Notes: generated by a model from the letters alone, not told the origin. A stretch of 64,000 nt of DNA from Gluconobacter potus (GCF_015244705.1 NZ_JABCQF010000001.1:744001-808000), one strand, 5' to 3'; counted from the stretch's first letter, positions 39,144 to 48,363 are shown. Numbers and translations: made by a program.

Positions 39144-42100
39144 CAGGACTGTGTTTCCCGGGATGAAAGATGGAAGAAGGAGGCGATATGGGCCCGCAGA
39201 CGGCCCATGGCGCGCCCGAACCGGTCGAGATACAGGAAAATGACGGGTGTGCTGTAGAGCGTCAGAAGCTGGCTGACCACGAGGCCGCCGAGGATGGCGA
39301 TGCCCAGCGGACGCCGGAGTTCACAGCCATAGCCGTTGCCAATGATCAGGGGCACGGCGCCGAATGCGGCTGCCAGCGATGTCATGAGGATCGGGCGGAA
39401 GCGCAGATGGCTCGCCTGACGGATGGCATCTGTGGGGGACAGACCCTCACGCTGCGCCACCAGGGCGAAATCGATCAGCATGATGGCGTTCTTCTTGACG
39501 ATACCGATCAGGAGGATCACGCCGATCATTGCCATGAGGGAGAACTCCTCACCGCAGACCTGAAGGGCAAGAATGGCACCCACACCCGCAGACGGCAGGG
39601 TTGAGAGGATCGTGAGGGGATGGATCAGGCTCTCATACAGGATACCCAGCACGATATAGACGGCCGCGAGTGCCGCGAGGATCAGCAGGGCCTCGTTGCC
39701 GACCGATTTCTGGAAGGCCGCCGCGTTGCCGGCAAACCCGCCATGAATGTCCGCAGGAACATGCAGCTTGACCATGGCGGCCTGAACGGCATCGACAGCC
39801 GGACCAAGCGAGACGCCCGGGGCAAGGTTGAAGGAGATGGTCGTCGCGACGGACTGCCCGTCATGGCTGACGGTCAGGGCCGTATTGGTGTTGCGCTTGC
39901 GCGAGACGACGGAGAGCGGCACCATTGTGGATGCGGTCGTGGCAACCGCAGAGCCGCTCGAAGCTGACTTGCCGCCGGCGAGCGCGTTGGCCACCGAGTT
40001 CTGATAGGAGATCTCGCTCTCGGACAGGGTGGTCGTCGTGGTTGCCGCTTTGACGCGGATATTGTTGGACGCCGTGCCGCCTGCAGCAGTGCCACCCGAG
40101 ATGCTGACCCACATCTGCTCCAGCATCGACGGATCCTGCCAGTAGCGGGGGGCCGCCTCCATGACGACGCGGTACTGGTTGAGATTGCCGTAGATGATGG
40201 ACGCGGCACGCTGGCCGAACGCATCATAGAGCGTGTTGGAAATCAGCTGTGGCGTGACGGAGTAACGGGCCTCCGTATCGCGGTTGATCGCGATGTTGAT
40301 GCCCTGTCCGCCCTGTTCCACATCCGAGGTGACGTCCATGAGTTCCGGCAGCTTCGAGAGTGCAGCCACGATCTTGGGCGTCCATTCGAACAGGTCCTCG
40401 GCGGAAGGGCCTTCCAGCGAATACTGGTAGGCGGCATCGCCGGGACGCGCGCCCATCCGGACGCTGCCCGGCGCCATCAGGCGGAGCTGTGCGCCGGGGA
40501 CGTGGGAGAACCGGCGGGTCAGGCGCTGAATGGTCGTGGCGAGATCGTCCGTGCGCTCGGACTTGGGCTTGAGGGCGACGAACATGTTGGCGGAGTTGGC
40601 CGAACGCCCGCCTACGCCACCCATGACGCCCACGACATCGCGGTCAGACGCCACGGCCTTCATGGCCTTGACCACGATTTTCTGGAGCGCCTGGAACGAG
40701 ATCGACTGGTCGGCGACGACGCGGCCCATGATCTGTCCGGTATCCTCGGACGGAAAAAAGCCCTTGGGCATCTTCACATAGAGCACACCCGCAAGAACCA
40801 GCGTGGCGGGCAGGGACATTGCGATCAGGAACTGGTGCCCTAGCGCCCAGTCGAGGGAGCGCCCGTAACCTGCGGTAATGCCGTTGATCGAGCGTTCGAG
40901 GAAGCGGCCGATCTTCTTCCACAGGCCTGGACCCTGATCGTCCGTATGGGTCAGGAGCTGGGCGCTGATCATGGGCGTCAGCGTCAGGGACAGGACCAGC
41001 GAGATGCAGAGCGTGATGACCATGGTCATCGCGAATTCATGGAACAGGCGCCCGGCAATGCCGCCCATCAGCATGATCGGTGCGAAGACGACGATCAGCG
41101 AGACAGTGATCGAGACAACGGTGAAGGCGACCTCGGTCGTACCCTTGATCGCGGCTTCCTGCCGACCGTAGCCCATCTCCATGTAGCGGGCGATGTTTTC
41201 CAGAACGACGATGGCGTCATCGACCACGAAGCCGGTCGAGATCGTCAGGGCCATCAGCGACATGTTGTCGAGCTGGTATCCCATCAGCGACATCGCGCCG
41301 AAGGTGCCAATAATCGAGACCGGAACCACGATGGCCGGAACCATGATGGCCGACAGGCTGCGCAGGAACAGCAGGACCACGGCCACCACGAGCACGACGG
41401 CGATGATGAGCGTCTGTTTCGTATCGTCCAGCGAGGCCCGGATCGTCTTGGAGCGATCGATCAGGATCGAGATATCGGTGTTGCCAGGCAGGGCGGACTG
41501 GAGCACGGGCAGACGACTGCGGATGCCGTCAATCGTCTTGATGACGTTGGCCCCGCCCTGGGTGAACACGGTGCAGATGATGGCGGCCTTGCCATTGAGA
41601 TAGCCGGCCTGCCGAAGGTCTTCCACGCTGTCATTGACGTCCGCCACATCCGTGAGGCGCACGGGCTGGCTGTTGCGGTATGCGATGATCAGGTCGCGGT
41701 ATTCTTCGGCCTTGGTGGCCTGATCGTTGGTGGAGAGCATCATCCGCTCTCCATTGGCGTCCAGGAAGCCCTTGGGCGTATGGGCATTGGCAGACGCCAG
41801 GGCAGCGCGAAGATCCTCGAATCCGATCCCGTAGCGGAACAGACGCAGCGGATTGATCTCGACCCGCACGGCCGGAAGGGACGCGCCCCGGATGTCCACA
41901 TCGCCCACGCCCTGGATCTGGCTGAGCTGCGGGATCAGGATATTGCTGGCGAAATCGTAGAGTTCCTGCGGCGTCCGGGTGCTGGACGTCAGCGTCAGCG
42001 CAAGGACGGGCGGCCCGTTCGAGTTTGCCTTCATATAGGTCGGGTTGCTGCGCAGGGTCGTGGGCAGATCCTGCCGCGCGCCCTGAAGCGCCGCTTCCAC

Positions 42101-42421
42101 GTCACGCGCCGCGCCGTTGATATCGCGCGACAGGTCGAACTGCAGCGTGATGCGCGTCTGGTTGACCGTGGATTCCGACGTCATTTCGGTCACGCCGGAA
42201 ATCGCGCCGAGATGCCGTTCCAGAGGCCCGGCGATCGTGCTCGCGATTTCGGACGGGGAGCCGCCGGGCTGGTTCGCGGTCACCATGATGACCGGGAAAT
42301 CCACGTTCGGCAGATCGGCGACCGGCAGGGTGAAATACCCCATGATGCCGCCCATCACGAGGGCGACGGCCAGCAGCGTCGTGCCGACAGGCCTCAGGAC
42401 GAAGAGGCGGACCAGATTCAC
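39143..42421 (-). CDS. mdtC: RND efflux permease, MdtC/MuxC-like, GTG start
   Basis: Second permease of a heteromeric RND pump, 1092 aa, about 65 longer than E. coli MdtC. The TM4 acids are in GFVVDDAIVVLENIARYME and the TM10 lysine in GIVKKNAIMLIDFAL, so the proton relay is complete. The excess length is largely a low-complexity insertion near residues 772-832 (Gly/Ala/Thr/Ser-rich, with TTTTT) inside the second periplasmic loop. It begins with GTG overlapping the stop of the preceding permease. The mdtC name rests on family and gene order; substrate unknown. Confidence 0.88.
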   Translation of the reverse strand: MNLVRLFVLRPVGTTLLAVALVMGGIMGYFTLPVADLPNVDFPVIMVTANQPGGSPSEIASTIAGPLERHLGAISGVTEMTSESTVNQTRITLQFDLSRDINGAARDVEAALQGARQDLPTTLRSNPTYMKANSNGPPVLALTLTSSTRTPQELYDFASNILIPQLSQIQGVGDVDIRGASLPAVRVEINPLRLFRYGIGFEDLRAALASANAHTPKGFLDANGERMMLSTNDQATKAEEYRDLIIAYRNSQPVRLTDVADVNDSVEDLRQAGYLNGKAAIICTVFTQGGANVIKTIDGIRSRLPVLQSALPGNTDISILIDRSKTIRASLDDTKQTLIIAVVLVVAVVLLFLRSLSAIMVPAIVVPVSIIGTFGAMSLMGYQLDNMSLMALTISTGFVVDDAIVVLENIARYMEMGYGRQEAAIKGTTEVAFTVVSITVSLIVVFAPIMLMGGIAGRLFHEFAMTMVITLCISLVLSLTLTPMISAQLLTHTDDQGPGLWKKIGRFLERSINGITAGYGRSLDWALGHQFLIAMSLPATLVLAGVLYVKMPKGFFPSEDTGQIMGRVVADQSISFQALQKIVVKAMKAVASDRDVVGVMGGVGGRSANSANMFVALKPKSERTDDLATTIQRLTRRFSHVPGAQLRLMAPGSVRMGARPGDAAYQYSLEGPSAEDLFEWTPKIVAALSKLPELMDVTSDVEQGGQGINIAINRDTEARYSVTPQLISNTLYDAFGQRAASIIYGNLNQYRVVMEAAPRYWQDPSMLEQMWVSISGGTAAGGTASNNIRVKAATTTTTLSESEISYQNSVANALAGGKSASSGSAVATTASTMVPLSVVSRKRNTNTALTVSHDGQSVATTISFNLAPGVSLGPAVDAVQAAMVKLHVPADIHGGFAGNAAAFQKSVGNEALLILAALAAVYIVLGILYESLIHPLTILSTLPSAGVGAILALQVCGEEFSLMAMIGVILLIGIVKKNAIMLIDFALVAQREGLSPTDAIRQASHLRFRPILMTSLAAAFGAVPLIIGNGYGCELRRPLGIAILGGLVVSQLLTLYSTPVIFLYLDRFGRAMGRLRAHIASFFHLSSRETQS

Positions 42422-45400
42422 GGAGCGCCTGTCTGGGGATTGGAGGTCTGGGGCTTCGAAGGCGGGGTGCTGCGACGGTGACGCTTGATGAAGGCACGCG
42501 TTTTCGTGCCGACCTCATCCATGAACAGATAGATGACGGGTGTGGTGAACAGGGTCAGGAGCTGCGACATCATCAGGCCGAAGACGATGGCCACACCCAG
42601 CGGACGACGCAGCTCGGAGCCAACACCCGTGCCGAGCAGCAGGGGCAGGGCGCCGAACAGGGCGGCCAGCGTGGTCATCAGGATCGGACGGAAACGGAGC
42701 ATGGCCGCGCGCTTGATGGACTCAAGGGGCGTATGGCCTTCCAGACGTTCGGCTTCGAGCGCGAAGTCGATCATCATGATGGCGTTCTTCTTCACGATGC
42801 CGATCAGCAGCACAATGCCGATGATGCCCATGATATCGAGATCCATCCCGAACAGATAGAGCCCGATCAGCGCACCGATGGCGGCCGAAGGCAGGGTGGA
42901 GAGGATCGTGATCGGGTGGATGTAACTCTCATAGAGAATTCCCAGCACGATATAGACCGCGATCACGGCCGCCATGACCAGCCAGACCTCGTTGGACAGC
43001 GACGAGCGGAACGCCGCGGCCGTGCCCTGGAAAGCAGTCTGGAATTCCGGCGGCAGGTTGATCTGCTTTTCCACGCGTTCGATGGCGTCGGTTGCGGTTC
43101 CCAGCGAATAACCACTGGTGACGTTGAACGAGACGGTCGTGGCCGGGAACTGCCCGTAATGGCTGATCAGCAGCGGTGAGAGCGCATGGGTAATCGTTGT
43201 CACCTGCGACAGCGGCACGAGACCGGATGTCGGCTGGCGGGTCGGGCCGGACGTGCTGGCGCCGGCTTCGGACGAGATGCCCGGCAGGTAGAGCTGGCTC
43301 AGGGACGTCAGGTCTGTCTGGAGCTTCGGATCGGCTTCCAGAATGACGCGGTACTGGTTGGACTGCGTGTAGATCGTGGTGATCTGGCGCTGGCCGTAGC
43401 TGTCATACAGAAGGTTGTCGATCGTCTGCGGCGTGATGGAGTATCGCGCGCCGGTCGGACGGTCGAGCGAGAGCTGGGCGACCAGTCCCTCGGCCTGAAG
43501 ATCGGACGTCACATCCGTCAGGGACGGCTCCTTGCGTAGTGCATCCACGAATTTAGGCACCCAGGTCTTGAAGGTGTCGTAATCCGGGTTTTCCAGCATG
43601 AACTGGTACTGCGTGGCGGAAATCGAGGAATCCAGAGACAGATCCTGGATCGGCTGGACATAGAGTTCGGCGCCGGTCACCTGCTGCCCGACGGAAGAGA
43701 GGCGGCGCAGGATCGTCTGAAGGTCGCTCGTCCGCTGTTCACGCGGCTTGAGGTTGATGAGGAAGCGGCCGACATTCAGCGTCATGTTCTGGCCGTCGAT
43801 GCCGACGAAGGATGAGATGCTGGCGACGTCCGGATCCTTGAGGATTACGTCTCCAAGGGCGGCCTGACGCTCCTTCATGCCTTCGAACGAAATGGCCTGC
43901 GACATCACGGAGATGCCCTGGATGACGCCGGTGTCCTGTGTCGGAAAGAAGCCCTTGGGAATGGTCCAGGCCAGAACGCCCGTCAGGATGATCGTGCCGA
44001 CCGTGACAAGAAGGGTCATGACACGGAAGCGCAGCACGACGTCGAGCCAGCGTCCGTAGCCCGCGATCAGCGCATTGATGCCGCGTTCAGTGCTGTTGGA
44101 CAGGCGGCTCCAGACCGTGTTCTTCGTGGACGGCGCATGCGTATCGGAGAGCAGGCGCGCGCACATCATCGGGACCAGCGTCAGGGCGACAACGGCGGAA
44201 ATGATGATCGTGATGGAGAGCGTCATCGCGAATTCATGAAAGAGACGCCCCACAACGTCCTTCATGAACAGCAGCGGAATCAGCACGGCGATCAGCGAGA
44301 CCGTCAGCGAGATGATGGTGAAGCCGATTTCGCCCGCGCCCTTGAGTGCTGCGGTGTAGCGGTCCTCGCCGGCTTCGACGTAACGCGCGATGTTCTCGAT
44401 CACCACGATGGCGTCATCGACGACGAAGCCGGTCGCGATGGTCAGGGACATCAGCGAAAGGTTGTCGAGCGAGAAGCCCAGCAGATACATCGCCGCCAGC
44501 GTACCGATCAGCGACAGCGGGACGGAGAGGCTGGGAATGATCGTCGCCGGAACGTTCCGCAGGAATACGAAGATCACACCCACGACCAGCAGCATGGCCA
44601 GTGCGAGTTCGTATTCCACGTCATTGACCGACGCGCGGATGGTCGTGGTCCGGTCAGTCAATGGCGTGACGTCAATGCCGGGCGGCAGGTCGAGCTTGAG
44701 CTGCGGCAGGACGCGCAGCACGTTGTCCACGACGCCAATGACATTCGCGCCGGGCTGACGCTGCACGTTCAGGATCAGCGCAGGCGTGCGGTTGGCCCAG
44801 GCGGCGAGCTGTGCGTTTTCCGCACCTTCGACGACGGTTGCGATGTCACGCACCCGGATCGGACCGTTGTTCTGATACGCGATCACCTGGTTCATGAGCT
44901 GTTCGACGGACTGGATCTGACCGTCGATGCGCAGGGAGGTGGAGCGCTTGGGACCGTCGAACGTACCGGTCGGGGAATTGACGTTCACCGTGCTGATGAT
45001 GGTGCGCAGTGTGTCGATCGCGATGCCGTAGGAGGTCAGCTTCGGAATGTTGACCTGGATCCGATACGCCTTTCGGTTGCCGCCTGACAGGGTGACGAGG
45101 CCGACGCCGGAAATCTGGCTGATCTTCTGCTCAAGACGCGTGTTGACGTAATCCTCGACCTCCGGAAGCGGCAGCGTCTTGGACGTGATGCCGAGCGTCA
45201 GGACGGGGGTGTCAGCCGGATTGACCTTCGCATAGATCGGGGGGGCGGGCAGATCGCTGGGGAGCAGGGAGGTGGCGTTGTTGATCGCGGCCTGAACTTC
45301 CTGCTCGGCCACGTCCATCGACATGTCGAGCCCGAAGCGCAGGGTCACGACCGAGGCACCGCCCGAGGACTGGGAGGTCATCTGGTCCAGGCCCGCCATC

Positions 45401-45618
45401 TGACCCAGCTGGGTTTCCAGAGGGGCGGTGACGGACGTGCTCATCACGTCCGGCCCGGCGCCCGGATAGAAGGTCGAGACCGTGATCGTCGGGTATTCGA
45501 CCTGCGGCAGGGCTGACACGGCCAGGAAGTGATAGCCGAGCAGGCCGCTCAGCAGGATGGCGAACATCAGGAGGCTGGTGGCAACCGGGCGCTCGATGAA
45601 CAGGCGGGACGGATTCAC
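42418..45618 (-). CDS. mdtB: RND efflux permease, MdtB/MuxB-like, GTG start
   Basis: First permease of the heteromeric pump (1066 aa). The N-terminus MNPSRLFIERPVATSLLMFA is typical, the TM4 acids lie in GFVVDDAIVVIENIARYVE and the TM10 lysine in VKKNAIMMIDFALEAE. A shorter Ser/Thr/Pro-rich insertion (GASTSGPTRQPTSG) occurs at the place of the longer insertion in the partner permease. The C-terminal tail is basic, then Pro/Ser/Thr-rich. The start is GTG 39 nt after the adaptor gene. In E. coli MdtB and MdtC form a 2:1 trimer. Confidence 0.9.
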   Translation of the reverse strand: MNPSRLFIERPVATSLLMFAILLSGLLGYHFLAVSALPQVEYPTITVSTFYPGAGPDVMSTSVTAPLETQLGQMAGLDQMTSQSSGGASVVTLRFGLDMSMDVAEQEVQAAINNATSLLPSDLPAPPIYAKVNPADTPVLTLGITSKTLPLPEVEDYVNTRLEQKISQISGVGLVTLSGGNRKAYRIQVNIPKLTSYGIAIDTLRTIISTVNVNSPTGTFDGPKRSTSLRIDGQIQSVEQLMNQVIAYQNNGPIRVRDIATVVEGAENAQLAAWANRTPALILNVQRQPGANVIGVVDNVLRVLPQLKLDLPPGIDVTPLTDRTTTIRASVNDVEYELALAMLLVVGVIFVFLRNVPATIIPSLSVPLSLIGTLAAMYLLGFSLDNLSLMSLTIATGFVVDDAIVVIENIARYVEAGEDRYTAALKGAGEIGFTIISLTVSLIAVLIPLLFMKDVVGRLFHEFAMTLSITIIISAVVALTLVPMMCARLLSDTHAPSTKNTVWSRLSNSTERGINALIAGYGRWLDVVLRFRVMTLLVTVGTIILTGVLAWTIPKGFFPTQDTGVIQGISVMSQAISFEGMKERQAALGDVILKDPDVASISSFVGIDGQNMTLNVGRFLINLKPREQRTSDLQTILRRLSSVGQQVTGAELYVQPIQDLSLDSSISATQYQFMLENPDYDTFKTWVPKFVDALRKEPSLTDVTSDLQAEGLVAQLSLDRPTGARYSITPQTIDNLLYDSYGQRQITTIYTQSNQYRVILEADPKLQTDLTSLSQLYLPGISSEAGASTSGPTRQPTSGLVPLSQVTTITHALSPLLISHYGQFPATTVSFNVTSGYSLGTATDAIERVEKQINLPPEFQTAFQGTAAAFRSSLSNEVWLVMAAVIAVYIVLGILYESYIHPITILSTLPSAAIGALIGLYLFGMDLDIMGIIGIVLLIGIVKKNAIMMIDFALEAERLEGHTPLESIKRAAMLRFRPILMTTLAALFGALPLLLGTGVGSELRRPLGVAIVFGLMMSQLLTLFTTPVIYLFMDEVGTKTRAFIKRHRRSTPPSKPQTSNPQTGAP

Positions 45619-45657
45619 GGTCTTGCTGTTCCCTAATCTTGCTGTTCTGGTCGGCGA

Positions 45658-47001
45658 TCAGTGGTTGCCGGTATCGGCGGGCGAGGACGGGTCGTTCTGC
45701 TGCTGCGGTGCGTCGGAACTCTGCTGTCCGTTGCGGTGACGGCGGTGCTGACCGGCGGTCTGCTGTTCGGCTTCCGAGGTCTGCTTCGCTGCCGAAGAGG
45801 TGTCGGGGATCGAGATCTTCTGCCCCGGACGCAGATGGCTGACACCGTCTGTCACGACGCGGTCACCGTCGTTCAGGCCTTTCTGGATCACGGCATTCGT
45901 GCTGTCGGTTGCCCCCACGGTGACGGGAACGACTTCCACGGTCATGTCGGATTTCACGCGGTAGACGAAGCGCCCGTCCGGACCGGTCTGCAAGGCATTG
46001 CCGGGGACGAGCAGGGCATCATGCAGCGTCGTGACCAGCAGATGCGGGTTGACGAACTGGTTCGGGAAGAGGTGCTCGTCCTCGTTGGCAAAAATGCCAC
46101 GCATCCGGACCGTTCCGGTCGAGGTATCGATCTGGCTGTCGAGGGCCTTCACGGTGCCCGTGGCGAGTTTCTGGGTGTTGTCGCTGTTCCAGGCTTCAAC
46201 CGTCAGTTCGCCGGATTCCCGCAGATGGGTCGCGACTTCGCCAAGCTGGTTCTGCGGGACCGTGAAAATCACGGAGATCGGCTGCATCTGTGTCAGGATC
46301 GTCAGGCCGCCGGACTGACCTGCGGTGACATAGTTGCCTACGTCGAGCACGCGGATACCGACACGGCCATCGACCGGCGCGATGATGTGGCAGTACATCA
46401 CGTTCAGTTCGGCGTTGCGGACATTGGCGCGATCATATTCGACCTGTCCTTCGAGCTGCTGTACCGTGAATTCCTGATCCCGGGCCGTCATCGCCGAGGT
46501 CGAGTTCTGTTTGATCAGGCGCTGGTAGCGGGCATTGTCCACGCGGGCCTTTTCAAGCTGCGCGATATCGGCTGCAAGCGTGCCACGATACTGCGCGAGC
46601 GTGGCCTCGTAGGGACGCGGATCGATCAGTTCGAGCTCGTCTCCCTTATGGACGTGCTGGCCTTCCTGATAATAGACGGCGGCGATATGGCCGTTGACGC
46701 GCGGCGTGATCGTTACGTTGGTGACGGGGACGACCGTGCCGATTTCCTGGAAAATGACAGGCATGTCGCCGATATGGGCACTTGCGACGGCGACGGGCTG
46801 TACGCTTCCGTCGGCGGCTGCCCCGCGGGCATGCTTGTGTGTCGCCCCATGGGGGCGGAAGATCGCGAACAGGATCAGGAGAGCGACCAGAAGGACAATT
46901 CCCCACAGGATCCAGCGCCGACGGGAACGGGCTGGTGAGGGAGAGGACTGGGCTGTGCTGTTCGTAAGGCGGTCGCTGGAGCCGGCCGTCTGCTGATCCA
47001 T
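45658..47001 (-). CDS. mdtA: RND periplasmic adaptor, MdtA-like
   Basis: Membrane fusion protein (447 aa), first gene of the minus-strand efflux operon. A basic cytosolic N-terminus precedes one transmembrane helix at about residues 31-47 (ILWGIVLLVALLILFAI). Lipoyl halves are visible at AAVYYQEGQHVHKGDELELI and IIAPVDGRVGIRVLDVGNYV. The last about 50 residues form a polar tail rich in Gln, Ser and Asp with an HRRHRNGQQ patch, longer than in E. coli MdtA. No clear promoter was recognised in the 282-nt divergent gap; the Shine-Dalgarno is weak. Confidence 0.92.
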   Translation of the reverse strand: MDQQTAGSSDRLTNSTAQSSPSPARSRRRWILWGIVLLVALLILFAIFRPHGATHKHARGAAADGSVQPVAVASAHIGDMPVIFQEIGTVVPVTNVTITPRVNGHIAAVYYQEGQHVHKGDELELIDPRPYEATLAQYRGTLAADIAQLEKARVDNARYQRLIKQNSTSAMTARDQEFTVQQLEGQVEYDRANVRNAELNVMYCHIIAPVDGRVGIRVLDVGNYVTAGQSGGLTILTQMQPISVIFTVPQNQLGEVATHLRESGELTVEAWNSDNTQKLATGTVKALDSQIDTSTGTVRMRGIFANEDEHLFPNQFVNPHLLVTTLHDALLVPGNALQTGPDGRFVYRVKSDMTVEVVPVTVGATDSTNAVIQKGLNDGDRVVTDGVSHLRPGQKISIPDTSSAAKQTSEAEQQTAGQHRRHRNGQQSSDAPQQQNDPSSPADTGNH

Positions 47002-47217
47002 GGTGGTTCTGTCTTTCCCGTATACCAGAGCGCAGGGCTCTCAGGCGGCGATGCTGTGTGTTTTCATACCTATACGGCAGGAAACCAGCGCCTGCCATGA
47101 CACGACCTTAAATCCTGTTCAGTTTTGACAACGAAAATCAAAAACCGGGCAAAATGATACGGTTCGTTACTTTTCCCCGGGGCTTGTCTCTTCTGCGCTC
47201 AGGGATCATATCGGACT

Positions 47218-47243
47218 GGAACCGGATGCTCCCGTCGTGCGTT
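47218..47243 (+). promoter_or_regulatory. EcfG-type general stress promoter motif
   Basis: GGAAC at 47218-47222 and CGTT at 47240-47243 are separated by 17 nt, a perfect match to the alphaproteobacterial EcfG consensus GGAAC-N16/17-CGTT. The CsbD-like stress gene starts 41 nt downstream, which suits a short 5' leader. The rest of the 282-nt gap (47002-47283) is AT-richer and shows a TTGACA at 47125-47130 without a good -10 box. Confidence 0.62.
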
Positions 47244-47283
47244 TGAATGCAGACACAGGTCTATCCGGACAGAGGAGAACAAG

Positions 47284-47574
47284 ATGGCTGATACAACTGA
47301 GACGAAGGCCGAGGGCCTCCTGGATGAAGCCAAAGGCAAGGTCAAGGACGGTTTAGGCGGTCTGACGGGCGATGCGAAGCTTCAGGCTGAGGGCAAGTTC
47401 GACCAGCTTTCCGGCATGGCGCAGCAGGACTTCGCTGACCTGTACGACGAGGGTGAAACCAAGCTCGAAGCCGCGACGGCATTCGTTCAGGATCGTCCCT
47501 TGATCTCGCTGGTGATTGCGACGGTCGTCGGAATGATCGTGGGCGGACTGATGTTCGGTCGCAAAAGCTCCTGA
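47284..47574 (+). CDS. CsbD-like protein with C-terminal membrane anchor
   Basis: A 96-aa protein in two parts. Residues 1-45 are CsbD-like (LLDEAKGKVKDGLGGLTGDA and the repeat-like LQAEGKFDQLSGMAQQ). Residues 72-96 resemble the anchor of DUF883/YqjD proteins (RPLISLVIATVVGMIVGGLM, then FGRKSS). CsbD proteins are general-stress proteins of unknown mechanism. AGAGGAG lies 7 nt before the ATG. The EcfG-type promoter supports a stress role. A terminator follows and contains the ribosome-binding site of the next gene. Confidence 0.88.
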   Translation: MADTTETKAEGLLDEAKGKVKDGLGGLTGDAKLQAEGKFDQLSGMAQQDFADLYDEGETKLEAATAFVQDRPLISLVIATVVGMIVGGLMFGRKSS

Positions 47575-47617
47575 GGGAGCAAGAGGCGCTTCGACCACAG
47601 CGGCGTCTTTGTGCTAG

Positions 47618-47648
47618 AAGCCTCCCGGAGTAATCCGGGAGGCTTTTT
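47618..47648 (+). terminator. Terminator that also holds the next gene's Shine-Dalgarno
   Basis: AAGCCTCCCGGA at 47618-47629 pairs perfectly (12 bp) with TCCGGGAGGCTT at 47634-47645 around GTAA, followed by TTT. The T-run ends 2 nt before the next ATG. GGGAGG at 47637-47642, in the right arm, is the only Shine-Dalgarno for that ATG, at 8 nt spacing. Confidence 0.85.
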
Positions 47649-47650
47649 GC

Positions 47651-48286
47651 ATGGAATGGTTTTACGAGAATAACGGGCAGCAGGCCGGTCCCGTCTCCCG
47701 TGAAGAAATTCTGCGTCTGATCATGCAGCAGCGCATCAGACCTGAGACGCTTGTCTGGACGTCGGAATTCGGAGACGTCTGGAAGCCGGCCAGCGCGGCG
47801 GGGCTGGTGTCTCCGCTCACGGGGCTGCTGCGCATGTCGGCCGGGATCTCGGAGCACTGGGCCTGGGTTCTGCTGGTCGGGCCGTGGCTAATCCAGCGCC
47901 TGGCGCTTCTCGTCCTGGACTGGCGGCAGATCCCCGACAGCGAGCGGATGGGGACATTCTCCATCGTCGGAATGATGTCGCTGGCCCTGTTCTTTACAGC
48001 CTTCATGCTGGACCGGAACTCCATCCGTGAAAGTGGACAGACCCCGCCGGGCTTCTGGTGGTGGCTGTTCCTGCCCGGATATTTCTGGCGGCGCCGGCAG
48101 ATTGTCGGGCGCGGACTGTCGCTCCTGATCGTCAGTCTTGTGCTGCTGGCGGCCAATGTGACGGAAAAAATCTATCAGTTGCCCCAGATCGAAACCGAGC
48201 TTCAGACCCGGCAGGGACAGCTGAATCAGCCCGCTCCCTCAACCCCGCCGGCCTCGGGTCAGGACAACGAACAGGAAGAACTCTGA
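47651..48286 (+). CDS. GYF-domain membrane protein of unknown function
   Basis: A 211-aa protein. Residues 1-50 form a GYF_2-type domain (MEWFYENNGQQAGPVSREEI, with PETLVWTSEFGDVWKPA), which usually binds proline-rich peptides. Several hydrophobic segments follow at about 68-88, 100-118 and 152-170, and the tail is Gln/Pro/Glu-rich. The ATG at 47651 opens the GYF domain, so the start is firm. Its ribosome-binding site is inside the terminator of the CsbD-like gene. Role unknown; it is probably anchored in the inner membrane. Confidence 0.85.
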   Translation: MEWFYENNGQQAGPVSREEILRLIMQQRIRPETLVWTSEFGDVWKPASAAGLVSPLTGLLRMSAGISEHWAWVLLVGPWLIQRLALLVLDWRQIPDSERMGTFSIVGMMSLALFFTAFMLDRNSIRESGQTPPGFWWWLFLPGYFWRRRQIVGRGLSLLIVSLVLLAANVTEKIYQLPQIETELQTRQGQLNQPAPSTPPASGQDNEQEEL

Positions 48287-48288
48287 CG

Positions 48289-48315
48289 GTGGTGGGAAAG
48301 AGTCTTTCCCACCAC
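48289..48315 (+). terminator. Long hairpin after GYF gene
   Basis: GTGGTGGGAAA at 48289-48299 pairs perfectly with TTTCCCACCAC at 48305-48315. The five-base loop is GAGTC, a CcrM (GANTC) site. No U-run follows, so termination is probable but not certain. Confidence 0.55.
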
Positions 48316-48317
48316 AC

Positions 48318-48346
48318 TTGACAGATTAAACTTAGAGAACATGCAT
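48318..48346 (+). promoter_or_regulatory. Possible promoter of rnhB-ccrM
   Basis: TTGACA at 48318-48323 is a perfect -35 box; at 17 nt lies ATGCAT, a poor -10 match. A TTAA at 48326 followed by GAAC after 7 nt is half of a CtrA-type site (TTAA-N7-TTAA). Start of transcription would be near 48352, just upstream of the GANTC cluster. Confidence 0.35.
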
Positions 48347-48363
48347 TTTTGGGCTTCCCTTTC

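Noticed and set aside
40946-42481. 511-codon plus-strand frame opposite the MdtC-like gene
   Set aside because: Shadow with Asp/His/Gly/Arg-rich composition and no domain.
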